From NCBI GenBank assembly GCA_963971425.1, contig OZ020522.1:1338168-1402167 (forward strand): a stretch of 64,000 bases of DNA, read 5' to 3'. The translations under genes and the position numbers were made by a program. The notes beneath the pieces were generated by a model. The model saw only the letters and a list, made by a program, of their open reading frames with translations. It searched no databases and was not told the origin of the DNA. Within the stretch, counting starts at the first letter, position 1. The number at the start of each line of letters is the position of its first letter. Of the stretch, positions 1 through 10,802 are shown one piece after another. This DNA comes from Bryoerythrophyllum caledonicum. Taxonomy: Eukaryota > Streptophyta > Bryopsida > Pottiales > Pottiaceae.

Positions 1-76
1 TTTAGTCCTGCAAGTGGTGCATCAAGTAGAATCCGCGATGGGGGTGGATCCCGGTTAGGACACAACAAAGCTTTCA

Positions 77-530
77 TTGAGGAAGTCCATTCGTGGGACT
101 TCCTACGATGTGCTCCAGAGGTCACATTATCCATCTATTCGGGAGTTGCACATCCCACTCTGCCGGATGTTGACAATGACAAAGGTGCGTATTCTAGTCA
201 AGCCGGACATAGAGAAGCTCAAGAGCGAGTTTGTCAAAGGCTACCGCCTAGGATCTACATGTTTCTATGTTGCATTGAAAAAAATTCCATGGTAGAACGG
301 GAAGTTTTGCCTTAGAAGCGTGAAGGATGGTCAGACCTTTGGCGGGCGGAGGACCGCAAGTTTGAAGCTTTGATTGCGTGTAGGCCAGAGTTACAGTGCC
401 TTTCAGATCACAATTTTTTTGTGTGGGATGGCAACCACCGCCACCTTGCATGGATGGATGTCATATCCACCATGCATAGAAACAATTGTGCCTTTTGAAT
501 TGAATGTGAACTTTGAAAGAATCCTCCATA
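77..530 (+). pseudogene. ParB/sulfiredoxin-like domain fragment, decayed
   Basis: This is the third member of the ParB-like family in this window, kept only as a fragment. The signature IPLCRM is followed by a KPDIEKLKSEF..GYRLGS.CFYVAL block, matching the first coding exons of the genes at 18.7-24.2 kb and 55.7-59.9 kb. The frame shifts by one in the A-run near 277-285. It then meets a TAG at about 313 and resumes with FFVWDGNHRHLAW, the DGNHR motif that in ParB/Srx domains forms the nucleotide-binding turn. The match stops at about 500, where a 25-bp minisatellite begins, so all C-terminal parts are missing. The upstream end may continue outside the window. Loss of function is certain; family membership is inferred from the two long paralogues. 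Confidence 0.7.
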
Positions 531-965
531 TGTGCCCTTTGGAGGAATCCTTTATAGTGCCCTTTGGAGGAATCCTTTATAGTGCCCTTTGGAGGAATCC
601 TTTATAGTGCCCTTTGGAGGAATCCTTTATAGTGCCCTTTGGAGGAATCCTTTATAGTGCCCTTTGGAGGAATCCTTTATAGTGCCCTTTGGAGGAATCC
701 TTTATAGTGCCCTTTGGAGGAATCCTTTATAGTGCCCTTTGGAGGAATCCTTTATAGTGCCCTTTGGAGGAATCCTTTATAGTGCCCTTTGGAGGAATCC
801 TTTATAGTGCCCTTTGGAGGAATCCTTTATAGTGCCCTTTGGAGGAATCCTTTATAGTGCCCTTTGGAGGAATCCTTTATAGTGCCCTTTGGAGGAATCC
901 TTTATAGTGCCCTTTGGAGGAATCCTTTATAGTGCCCTTTGGAGGAATCCTTTATAGTGCCCTTT
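515..965. repeat. 25-bp minisatellite, about 17 copies
   Basis: The core GGAGGAATCC recurs exactly every 25 bases from 541 to 941 with almost no variation. One degenerate unit precedes the run. The very low divergence means a recent expansion. It replaces the continuation of the ParB-like fragment on its left. Confidence 0.97.
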
Positions 966-1464
966 TATTCAAATTTGGCTTATTGAGTTTTGAAATTGTA
1001 TTATGTATCAAAAATAAAAAAATAAAACCATAATTTCCAACATATTGAAACTACAAAATGTACTATCTCGGGTACATAAAATAAATGATAGTTATCTAAA
1101 GACAATAACACATATATAAAATAAATAATGGGTATTTAAAGTGAATAGTAGGTATATATAGTACATAATGCATATATAATGGGTAAATTTTATTTTTGCA
1201 TTTACATATGTTTATTCAACTTTGGATTGCCCCGGTCAGTTGATGACAACGGGGAATGTACTTGATTCGATTTAGATTTGATTTGAGCTTATAGGTTTTA
1301 AAATACAAAACATGCAAACGTAACTTTAACACACCACCCTCCGCTCTCCCCGTCAGGACGGCGGATACCAACCCTAGTTCAGGAAGATATCCGGAAGCGG
1401 AACCGTCATTATGGCGTTCCAAAAGCGACGTCAGAGCCATTATGGGATTCCGTACGTTGCGCCC
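966..1464. other. AT-rich intergenic stretch
   Basis: The sequence is A/T-rich with short near-repeats of the type AATAATGGGTAT between 1070 and 1180. It becomes more GC-balanced after 1320. I see no coding evidence. The last 100 bases are the likely proximal promoter of the gene starting at 1663. Confidence 0.5.
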
Positions 1465-1480
1465 ATTATAAAAAGGGGCA
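1465..1480 (+). promoter_or_regulatory. TATA box of the 1663 gene
   Basis: ATTATAAAAAGGGGC is a strong TATA box. A pyrimidine-rich leader (CTCCTTCTCCTCTCTCTCCC) follows at about 1515-1535, typical of plant 5' untranslated regions. The first good ATG is at 1663, giving a leader of roughly 150 nt. Confidence 0.6.
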
Positions 1481-1662
1481 GAAATAGGAATTGCTCACAG
1501 TTGCCGTTTCCACTCCTTCTCCTCTCTCTCCCTTCTCGTTTTCAACTTTTCTACCTTAGTTTCGGTTTGCTTTTTAGCATCCAGTAGTATTTCTATAAGT
1601 TCAAGTGCTTTTGAGAGGTGAGTGCGTGGAGGTGCGACTCGACGGAAAGAAGAGTGACCGCC

Positions 1663-2246
1663 ATGGCCGGAGGAGAGCGAGGCAGGAAATCGGGGAGGGT
1701 GAAGAGCGCGATTGCTGGAGCGCCGCCAATCGTGAAGGTGGTGCCGGAGTATCAGAGTCCGGATGACAAGGACTTACACGTCTTATTTCACTTCCTCAAC
1801 AAGATGGGGTATTCGGGCTCTTGGAGGTGTCATTGAGGACGAAAGAGGAAAGGCTGGTTACGGAGCTGATTGGGGATCCGGATAACTTGTACAACGGAAG
1901 TCTCCGGGCGCACCCGGAGAAGTGGACCCGGTCGGAGTGGAAGCGCACGTATGGCTTCCAGGACGGGGATGTCAAGGTAGCGGAGAAAAAAGACGACATT
2001 GTGGACGAGGAGTTCCACCGACATGCCAATCCGAAGGACGGCTTCACAACAAGTGACCTCATCGACCCTCAGGCGCGGATCGTGATTGGGTTTCTAAATC
2101 CAATCTTCCATTCGGAGAAGCCCAAGCGGTTGGTGTTCAAGTGGGCAAGTGTCTTCTTTGAAGCAATGCGAGGGAAGATCACCGTTGACTGGTCGTCGTT
2201 GATACAAGACCTGGTGGAGAGATTGGTCAAGAGCCTCCACCTGTGA
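1663..2246 (+). pseudogene. Retroelement-like plant gene, N-terminal part, frameshifted
   Basis: The frame opens with MAGGERGRKSGRVKSA and runs about 50 codons. It then shifts by one base near 1815-1820 into the frame that carries the rest: LRTKEERLVTELIGDPDN, then DLIDPQARIVIGFLNPIFH, then a hydrophobic and basic C-terminus ending at TGA 2244-2246. The block around DPQAR..GFLNPIFHxEKP reminds me of repeated, gag-like proteins of non-seed-plant transposable elements, but I cannot name the family firmly. A TATA box lies about 190 bases upstream of the ATG. The piece at 4877-6326 could be the C-terminal part of the same element, separated by 2.6 kb of inserted or intronic DNA. The frameshift argues for a pseudogene. 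Confidence 0.5.
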
Positions 2247-4876
2247 GCCCCCAAAACGGCTCACGATGTCATTTGGGCATTAAGATTAACTAGTTAGCAT
2301 TAGAAAGTGGTAGTTAGGGTGAGATGGTTAGACTAAACCACCCATTGTGGTTAAAGGGCTTGAAAAGGCCTTTTACTTGCCATTTCCTAATTTAGAAGAG
2401 GTCATCATCTCCAAGTGGAGATCTAATTTTGTTAAAAACCTAAAAATTAAAAGAAAGAAAAAAAAGAGGAAAAAAGAAAAACTTAGAAGACGAAAAGAAT
2501 TCTTGCAAAAAGGGAGACACCTCAACCCACATGTGTTTTTAACACAATGGGTTGAAGCCTTGGGAAAAACACACTAAAAAACCAAGGAGGTAAGTAAACA
2601 AATAAGTAATTAAATAAACAAAAAACAAAAGTAAACAAAATGCGGAGTGCAACCATGATGTGGCCACTTTTGAGTTAATCTTTTAAAAAAACATGCACGA
2701 AGTAGTGGCACATGGCCTTGGAAGAAATTAGAAAAGTTAGATGGTGACGAGGGGAGAAATTAGCACCAATTATTGGCGATCATGGGCTGCCCTTAATGGC
2801 ATGCCGAAGTTACCTTTAAAAAACTTTTTTTATTTTTGTTTTCTTCCTTCCCCCGAGCTGGCGAGGGGGAATTTTGGGTTTTCCCGGGGAATATTCCCCG
2901 GAATCTGCTGAAGAAACGTTGGACTTCCAGCGTGAGTTACGTGCGCGGCTGCCGTTGGAGCTGGAGGGCGCTGGGTTGACTGCGGACAGGAAGTTGTTTT
3001 CGCCCCCTCGTTTTTTTGGTCGTGGGGTCTCGCGTCTGGAGAGGGGAATGGCGGAAGAGCCGGAGGGAGAGTTTTGAGGGAGACCAGCGAAGGGGAAGAG
3101 CCCCGACTGTGAGAGTGTGTGCGAAGTAGGGTTTTGAGAGTGCAACAAGTTCGTAAGTGTGGGCTGGAGGCGGCGTCGACGTTGGAGTGGCGGTCGAGTG
3201 AATGCAGATCGGCGGCAGTGACTGGAGGGTTTGGCGACGGACGGAGCGGCGAGCTATTTGCAGCAAGCAGGAGACGCTTGGGAAGTTCCGGTGCAGAGTG
3301 CGAAGGAGGTCGTGACTCCAAGCAGAAGAGCGGAGAGCAGGTCAGCATGAGATTTACGAGCAGCGTGTGTGCACAGGGAAGAATCGTCGGCGGGAAGTTG
3401 CTTGATCTAGGGTTCGGAGGGCTGAAGTAGGCGTTCGCGAGTCGGTAGGGTGCGACGAAGAAGGAAAGGGACTGGAGTTGAGGATCCGGAGCGGTGTGTT
3501 GGTGCTGGAAGGCTGCTGCGAGGAAGAGCGCAGTTCTGGTGGTGAGAAGAAAGCTGTTGTGCCAACAGGGAGCGGAAGTGCCGCTGTTCTTGTCCATTCA
3601 AGGTGCTGGAGTGGTGCTCGGAGTCGGGAGGGCGCAAGTCTGTGGGAGAGATACGGCGATCATGTGGGTGTTGGAGAGCTGCAGCGGAAAGTGAGGTCGG
3701 AGCTGCGACGATAGCGGCTCGATCGGGCTCCTGTGAGGTGCGACGTCTACGAGCGGTGGTGAAAGAACGAGCGCACAATGCCGAGAGGACCTGCGGAGAT
3801 GCTGCGCCGTGATTCTGATCACGATTCCGACGGGCACTTTTTTCCGATTTAGGGTTCTTGGTGAGGGTCCAGGGAAGCACATATGGAGGGAATTTGGGCG
3901 TTCGTGGTTGTCCAGCGGAAGAAGAAGCTCTAGGGCGGCCAAAGACGAGGAGCGTTGGAGCAGCGAGGAGCAGGGAGTCTCTTCTTTGTTGCTGTTTTCT
4001 ATCCTTTGCTCTCGGTTATCTCGATCTTCTTCCCTTCCTCCTTGTGTGCAAGCTGATTGTTCTTGGTTGTAGAGGACTCCTGGTTGTGGTTGAGTTAGTT
4101 GCCTAATTTCCCTTGTGTTAAAACTAGCGCGGAAGCGCTGCCCAATTGACGGAGATTAGGTTATTGAACTAAGGCATGAATTGCCAATCAATTGTCAATC
4201 GTCCACACTAGTAGCTGGTTCTTGCATGGTGGAATGACTTGTGGTGGAATGTGTATGGAATTGTCATAGTTGCACAATTGTTGTGGAGATCACTGCTGGT
4301 CGCCTTGGATGGGGTCAATACACATGTCCAATTGAAGTTGTAGATTGCTCATTAAGTCGGTCGTGAAAAGTTAGTTATAATAGGCGTTTAAAAAACCGGA
4401 TTTGGACGATTACACCAGAAGTTATGAAGCTTTGAAGTTACACCAATAACGTGCAATCTTAAGAAGTAAATCGAAATTACTGATCAGTATTAACGGCGGG
4501 GTAAGTGGAGTAAGGACCTGAACCAAAAGTGAAGGTGAATGTAATAAAAAATAAATAAAAGTTAAAAAATTAAAAATTAAAAATTAAATAAAAATAATAA
4601 TAAAATAAATAAATAAACAAATAAACGGAAGGAAAAGAACAGTAAAAGAACCGTACAAGGAAGATAAAAGAAGAGTTAACCAGAAATCAGAAGAAGGGCG
4701 TAGGAGTCAAGGACTGTAAAGTGAAGATAAGTGCATTAATTGAATTAAATACCTAACTTAGTTGAGCAAGTTTTACTAACCATATGATAGAGAATACTTC
4801 CACCACTTGCCATCTTGTGTATGTGGGAGCATGAGCTCCTTGCAATGATAACCTTGTGAGTAGGGTTTAGGGTTCG
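2247..4876. other. Non-coding spacer with a GC-rich block and an A-rich tract
   Basis: No coding region can be supported. 2430-2500 is purine-rich. 2860-4100 is GC-rich, and both strands show overlapping open frames of no recognisable content, as GC-rich DNA does by chance. 4100-4380 looks like an untranslated or LTR-leader type of sequence. 4540-4640 is an A/T-only tract of AAATAAATAAA type. Confidence 0.4.
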
Positions 4877-6326
4877 GTGTCCACAATAAACCCTTCCATT
4901 GAGGGGGGCTTATTTGGTTCACACCACCCGACAAGAATGGTTGGGTCACCGCTTTTGGCCTACCTGACTCACCTCTACTTCCGGCACAAATTGCCAAAGC
5001 TGGCGGAGCAAGACAAATACAACAAACTTCCGACCATTCAAAAGTATGGTGGGCTGGAGACCGACTCCGAGGACAAGACCGAAGATGCGAAGCCGCCTCC
5101 GGCCAAAAACCCTCGAACCTGGAAGCAAAGTCAGTCGGTACAGCTGGAATCGACACCTGTGGGATCACCATTGACTCGGATGGACACAACCTCCGAAGGT
5201 CCGGATGCGGCAGACCCCTCCACATGACCAGAACGAGTATGGACCCTGAACCTCCCGAACTCACCGGGAAGCCGATGGAGAACATCATGGAGCTACTCCG
5301 GTACGTAGCTTGGAGGACCACGCGGATTAACCAGTATCTCGCCGATAGCTCAGCGCTAATCTATGAGATCCAGGATGAGCTTATGGTCAACGATGTATCG
5401 AAGATCATGCCCCGGTTGAAGGATCTCCGGCATGTCGAGGCCCGATTGATTGTGATGGAGGAGTAGCAGTTACCAATAGTCCAATCCCGAGCAAAGTTGC
5501 AGAAGAACTTGGCGATGGCGGAAACCACAGTGACAGAGGTACAAGCAGCACGGCAGGAGGCGGAAGACAGGGCTTCCGCATCTGCTCAAGCTCTCGTCGA
5601 GGTTCGGGCGGCGCTAAGCTTTCCGATGGATACGGTTAACCGGAGCCTTCTCTTCAACGAGCGCTTTGAGAAGGAAGGTAAAGTGAACCGTGTGTAGATT
5701 ATTAGGTTTCTCATGGACCACACCCGAAAGATGTAGAAGACATGGGAGCAGATGCAACTGTTGGCAAACAATGCAGCCAACGTCGTCGTCCGGGAGGAAC
5801 CGATGGCACCAAACTCCTCAATTGACCTCGGCTCATCCCCAGATGTAGCCGGACCATCAAGGAAGGCGCGGAAAGATTCCGGTAAGGATAAGCGGCTGGC
5901 AGATGAGAGCTTTGGCACACCCGATGCGGCTTCACCCGGACACTGGAACAAGGCCCCTCATAACAGTCCAGAGACAACCAAGACTTTGAAGAACCCTCTT
6001 CCGGCAGCGCTGTTCCAAAGGACTCCCCCAGTCTTCCGGATATCTCCTTTCTCTCCCTCCTCTACCCACCGGAAGACGACTTCTCCATGTCCAGGGGTCT
6101 TTCGGAGGAGACCTCCAGTGTCAAGAATGTGGTGGGGACCACGACCGGCACGGTAGAGAAGGCCACCCAAGTGGCACCCTCGTCTGACATACCAGAGCCA
6201 AAAATCCCAGCTTCCAAAAGCATGAGTCAAGCACCAAATCCAACTCCGGAGAAGACCGACGTGGCGGCGGAAACGGTGCAAGCATCCCCTTTGCGTAGGA
6301 GCGGCCGGAACAAGAAGACTCCATAG
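4877..6326 (+). pseudogene. Retroelement gag-like gene, C-terminal part, decayed
   Basis: The first segment contains VGSPLLAYLTHLYFRHKL and IQKYGGLETDSEDKTED, then a Pro/Lys-rich linker. The frame changes near 5225. The next segment (5224-5970) reads helical text (NIMELLRYVAWRTTRINQYL, then a heptad-like stretch around 5500-5620) but is interrupted by TAG at 5464, TAG at 5695 and another TAG near 5733. A further shift near 6010 leads to the last segment, which ends in SPLRRSGRNKKTP and a stop at 6324-6326. The same C-terminal end and downstream sequence recur in inverted orientation at 54.0-55.35 kb, so this belongs to a repeated element. Several stops and shifts make it non-functional. Its assignment as gag-like is inference. 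Confidence 0.5.
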
Positions 6327-7520
6327 CTAGGGTTAGGGTTGAAGTTTGGAATTTTTTGTTATTTAGGTTGTGTAGCGATTAAACGATGGGGCTCATGATT
6401 GCATCCAACTGCCTAACCTTAGGTTAACTAATTCCATCAACTTCTTTACCGGTGGGAAATCCGGATCTGAGATCCATAATTTTCGGATGAGAGATCGGGT
6501 TCCCAGATGTTTAGGGATAAGATTTTTTTGTTACAAGGATAGGATTTTCTGGATTTCTCGCGGGTAAGGTAGATTCTAGATTTGGGAATTTAGTTAGTAT
6601 TTAATAGAAGAGATTTAGACAACTCATCATCTTGTTTTCTCTCATGAAGAGCATTTTCACATTTTTCTCTTCTTGAACTTGTGGTGGTTAAGGGTTTTTC
6701 TTGTGAGGAAGCGGATCCATTGTGGTTGGAGTATGGTTATTTAAGTTCTTATGTGTTGAGTGTTCAACGGGTTGTACTTAGAACAAGCGGTTGGGACTTG
6801 CATTGGGAGATCGCCCGGAAGAGCTGGAGGAGCAGTTAGGTCGAGACCTGACATTCTGTGGCGTCCGGAAGTAGCCAGGAAGGGGAAGAGACGTATTGCA
6901 AGGGTGCGTCTGGTAGCCACTAGGACACGGAATATCCGTGTGAACCCTGATTCCAGTTGAGGCCGGAATTTCCCCCTACAATAGGGAAAAAGCCCGATGT
7001 GTATGTCTAGAAGGAAGTTTACTTACAATCTGTAAAATTCATTCAGTAGAACCAGTGTAGTACCAACCGGAATGTCCTTGTAGTCCGGATTGACCTCTGC
7101 GTGACCACATCCGAATGGCCATCCGGATGATGTGAGTGTGTATGTCCGACATCAACAAACATCCACCGGTTAGCGGAGTAGGGACAGTGGGTGTCTAGCC
7201 ACTATAAGTCACAAGGCAGTGGGTGTCTAGCCACTTTAAGTCACAAGACAGTGGAGAATCCGGCCACTTACACAAAACAGGATCGGTGGCCTTCTGATCA
7301 ATCGTTTAAACAGTCCGGAAGACTCTCTGAGGAGGAACAAAGATAAATCAAACTACCCTCCGATTGTCCGGAAACTAGTTCCGGAAGCCATTGTAAGAAC
7401 TCCAAAGTCCGAAAGGCAGGGTTGTCATAAAGTACGGACATGGCCCAAATATTGCGGACCGGACGGACATTCGGACGGACGGACCGGTGTCGGGTAGAGA
7501 AGTCTTTGCCTTGGGAAAAT
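6327..7520 (+). mobile_element. LTR-like 3' segment of a repeated element, copy 1
   Basis: The non-coding DNA after the gag-like stop has a diverged relative on the minus strand at about 53970-55190. Matching blocks include GGTTGGGACTTGCATTGGGA (6790), GAAGAGCTGGAGGAG (6816), TGATGTGTATGTCTAGAAGG (6995), GGCCATCCGGATG (7118), CACCGGTTAGCGGAGTAG (7165) and AGTGGGTGTCTAGCCACT (7187, repeated at 7213). The order is conserved over more than 700 bases. It is rich in TCCGGA/CCGGA motifs. I infer an LTR plus 3' untranslated region. No second LTR is visible on the left. Confidence 0.6.
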
Positions 7521-7559
7521 ACTGGATTTCTTGCTGCAGTTAGTTTTGGCTTAAGACAT

Positions 7560-7830
7560 GAAAGACAAGGATAATATAAGAAGTATTAATCCTTGAACAC
7601 ATCATGTATACATACTTGTACCTATACCCTTTTGTACGTATACGTAGAGTATTTTTATACGTACATGTAGAATACTTTAATACTTGTATTTGTCATGTAT
7701 AAATACAGTAGAACATACTATACAAATACATGATTTATACGTACAAGTATAATACTTTTATACATACATGTACAAAGTATAAATACGATCTACCGTATAC
7801 AAAACCGTATAAGTTTTGTACATACCTTCA
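7560..7830. repeat. TACGTA/ATACATGTA-rich degenerate repeat
   Basis: Short units of the form TATACGTACATGTA, TTTATACGTACA and GTATAAATACG recur in both orientations. The tract is AT-rich and self-complementary in many places, so it can fold back. There is no coding content. Confidence 0.6.
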
Positions 7831-8872
7831 AAATCCCGAATCTCCCTCTAAAATAATAGCCAAACTTCAAATAACCACCAAATTAGCATAAACACTTCAA
7901 ATCAGGAGTGCATTAGCTTTTTGAAAATCTATCAAAGTGCTTAACAGAGGGAAAGAAAGATTAAAGCTCTACAAGGTACTGTCTAGAGTCCATATCTCGT
8001 CAAAGGTCGTACTCCCAAATCCAGCATCAGCTGCACCTCCCTTTGCTTCACAGAGCACTCTGACTTCATACAAGCTTTGCCAAAGCCGAGTAATAGCTTC
8101 CTAGAAAGCTGATAACACCAGCTAAGCTCTCTACAAAATTCGTCTTCAAAATCTATACCACACGTTTTCTATGCTCAGTTGAAGTTGGTGCCTACTTCCA
8201 CTCTTGAATTTAGTCGGCAGCTCAACACCCTCTCACTTTCAAAGCCATAACTTTGTCTCAAACAATCTAAATAAAAAGTTACAACGCTCCATAGAAAACT
8301 AACACAATAACACTTGACTTGCTCAAATTTCATAAACAAAAACACTATAAACAAGTTTCTACAAGCTTTTGAAGTCTCGGTCTTCTAAATTTCTTTACAG
8401 CAGACACTGTCCCACTCAAACACTCATAGAAAATACACACAAAGCTCAAATAGAGCGTGCTATATCATTATGAAACCACAACGACAAGATGTACAAGCTC
8501 CTAAAATTTCATAGTAAAACTCGTAGTACACACTGAGCTTTTGCTCTCCAAAAACTGCCCACCGAAAACTCAACTCTCGTGGAGGAGAGAGGGGAACCCG
8601 ACCCCTTTGCCTCCCCCCAAAGTCAACACCAGCCCATACCTACGCCTCATGGGCCTCAACTAGTCATTGGCTAACTCCCTTAAGCTTACTTCAGCCTTAT
8701 CTATCCCTTATCTTAGCCATAAGGCATCAAAAGTCTACCAAATGGTTTACTATTTCTATCTTTCATCTACCAAACTTCTAACATGCAAGGTGAAGTTTGG
8801 AAACATTAAAAACTAAACAAATAAAATCAAATATATGTCTAAAAGAGCTTGAAAAGAATTTCAAGAGGAACT
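7831..8872. other. Intergenic sequence without a recognised gene
   Basis: This is moderately AT-rich sequence with many short AAACTC/CAAAGC words and no long frame on either strand. I see nothing that identifies an element. Confidence 0.35.
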
Positions 8873-9337
8873 TCACTCCATCTGCAAGAACTTGAGGATG
8901 CGTTGAAGGATAAGAGCAACAAAGTCAGCACGAGCAGCCTTGGTCAATGGATTAACTCGACCTTCAAGCCAACGTTGATGACCGCGACTCCCTTTGACAG
9001 GCCTAAGACAACAAGAGTATTGATTGTCATTTAGGCCTTCAAAAATCCCTCCAAACGTCACATCTCGAGTACCAGGTTCAACACACCCAACCTGCAATAG
9101 AATCACCTGGGCACGAGCATCTTGTTGAAGATTGCCGTGCCATCGCTGCTCCACACGAGGTTGCTTTGGCGGCCGAGAAGGCCCAGCTTCTTCTTGTGGA
9201 CGCTCATGCAGTGGTGCAGGACTAAGTGGCAGAAGAGTACAAACCGGCAGTTGAGATAAAGAAAAATCCAACTCAAGCTCTGGTTGAAGCTCTTCATCCT
9301 GAGACTCAGAAAAAACTCTCCAATTCAACATGTCCAA
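8873..9337 (-). CDS. Unrecognised open frame, 154 codons
   Basis: On the minus strand the frame begins MDMLNWRVFSESQDEE, has an acidic and proline-rich first half, and ends LVALILQRILKFLQME-like, that is, an amphipathic helical C-terminus. I recognise no family. The style (a charged Pro-rich stretch followed by short hydrophobic helices) recalls fragments of plant retroelement proteins. There is no clear promoter, and the frame may be chance or a remnant. Confidence 0.25.
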   Translation of the reverse strand: MDMLNWRVFSESQDEELQPELELDFSLSQLPVCTLLPLSPAPLHERPQEEAGPSRPPKQPRVEQRWHGNLQQDARAQVILLQVGCVEPGTRDVTFGGIFEGLNDNQYSCCLRPVKGSRGHQRWLEGRVNPLTKAARADFVALILQRILKFLQME

Positions 9338-9544
9338 AAAAAATTCAAAACAACTACATAAAACTGAAGAAGCTCTAAATGAACCTTCTTCTTATAACAC
9401 AAATACTTTGTAGAAGGCGTCACCTTGAAGCTTTTCCAAAGATGTGATCTCTTTTTCTCCAATCAAATCCACTCAAATAAAATATAAAATAAAAATATAA
9501 AACAATGGATAGGGATATAAATTCCTTCAGCATGCTCTGATAAT

Positions 9545-9722
9545 CGCCAAGCCGCGGAAGTCCAACTGGTAAAGTGCTTCAAGCGTCATAGCACTGGTCC
9601 GGGTTCGAAACCCTTTGGACCCGTGTGAGCATGCGAATGGCCACGTGGCTTGGCACTGCTAGTGAAAACTAGGCAGGAAACTACCAGTTGGCGCCACCTA
9701 CCCCCCCTGAGCATGTGAGAAG
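9545..9722 (+). mobile_element. tRNA-derived SINE
   Basis: The sequence contains both internal RNA polymerase III promoter boxes of a tRNA gene. CTGGTAAAGTGC (about 9569) fits the A box, and GGGTTCGAAACCC (about 9601) contains a B box. Paired arms around the B box resemble a T-stem. The 3' portion (GTGTGAGCATG... and CACCTACCCCCCCTGAGCATGTG) is unrelated to tRNA, as in plant SINEs. Acceptor and anticodon stems do not form properly, so it is not a functional tRNA. A pyrimidine-rich stretch follows from 9770. Confidence 0.6.
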
Positions 9723-10802
9723 ATGCAGAGACTCCAAGTTTTGTGGTTAAAACCACGGTCCTTTCTCTTCCCCCTTCATTCCTCTTATCTCCCCCCCTCT
9801 CTTTTGTCTATACTTTTATTTTTCTTAGTTTTATTTCTATTTGCTCTGAACACTACTCTCGGACCTAGCTATTTTGCGTGCTCAATTTTGCGAGCTGCGA
9901 GCTGCGAGCCTACGGTTGCGAGCCTTGCGGGCAAATATTTTGTTCCCAATTTGAAAAAGATAAGAGAAAATAAAAGTTTAATGGGTTTAGTTTTTGGTGA
10001 CTTAGGTTTGGGCGCAATAAATAGGGGGACCTATGACCGTGGGGGACGGTGAAAGGGTTCAAAGCGCGAGGTTATAGGGTTTGATAATCTAGTTCATATT
10101 TTCCTACATGTATCTATGGCCGTGGATTCTATGGTTTAACAATAACGGGTAGATAGGATATCTGTGGCTATGAAGCATTTGGTTTAGGGGTTCAACGTAT
10201 AAAATAGTGCAGTGGAAGAGAGGAGGAGAGCCATGTGGTAGTGTCGTTTTCAGTTTAGGGTTAAGGATGTAGGACTCCTGGTTTAGGGTTTAGGGTACTT
10301 AGGGTCATGGGTCCACAATTTTATCGAGCTGTAGAAACACAACGTTGGTGGTAGACAGAGAGGAAGATGGAGATATGTAGGTTTAGGCGAGAGTGATGGA
10401 TAACAAAAGATATACGGTTAGAGTAAACGATTTAGGGTCTCATTGGAGTCCTATACGAAGTAGTTGAATAAAAAGATGGATAGTTGGATTTGGTTTACGT
10501 GAAGTCTATAGCAAACACAGTTTAGGGTATTAGGGGAGCTTCATGAGTTCAAGACAACTACGAAAGACGATAAACAAAGACAGTGAGAAGGGGTTATTGG
10601 AATAAAGTGAGATTCAACCACGTTCGGGGTTTAGGGACAAGCAAAATTAGAAGGTGCAGAGGGCATCTGTCCCCTCTATTATGCAAGTGAAGAGATAAAG
10701 TAGACAAAATGTAGTACAAGTTGTGGAGGTGGCCCTTTTAGTCTCACCATCTTTTAAATGGAAGGAGTCTCTTCTTACAAGACTAGCGAGTGGGAATGGT
10801 AG
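9723..10802. repeat. Degenerate TTTAGGG-type region and repeat end
   Basis: No gene is visible. The words TTTAGGG or GTTTAGGG recur at irregular intervals from about 10060 to 10640. Positions 9876-9922 match, in inverted orientation, 25280-25328 (GAGCTGCGAGCTGCGAGC core), which points to two copies of one unnamed repeat. The end, around 10731 (GTGGCCCTTTTAGTCTCAC), resembles the sequence at 46176 beyond MULE-B, so the MULE 3' flank begins here. Confidence 0.5.

Noticed and set aside
515-965. CRISPR-like or coding repeat with 25-bp period
   Set aside because: There are no spacers between units, and the period is not a multiple of three; it is a minisatellite.
2830-3880. Long minus-strand frames (157 and 255 codons) and plus-strand frames in a GC-rich block
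   Set aside because: They overlap on both strands in a GC-rich segment, have Ser/Pro/Arg composition without motifs, and show no splice or paralogue support.
9560-9640. Functional tRNA gene
   Set aside because: A and B boxes are present but acceptor and anticodon stems do not fold; the 3' body is that of a SINE.
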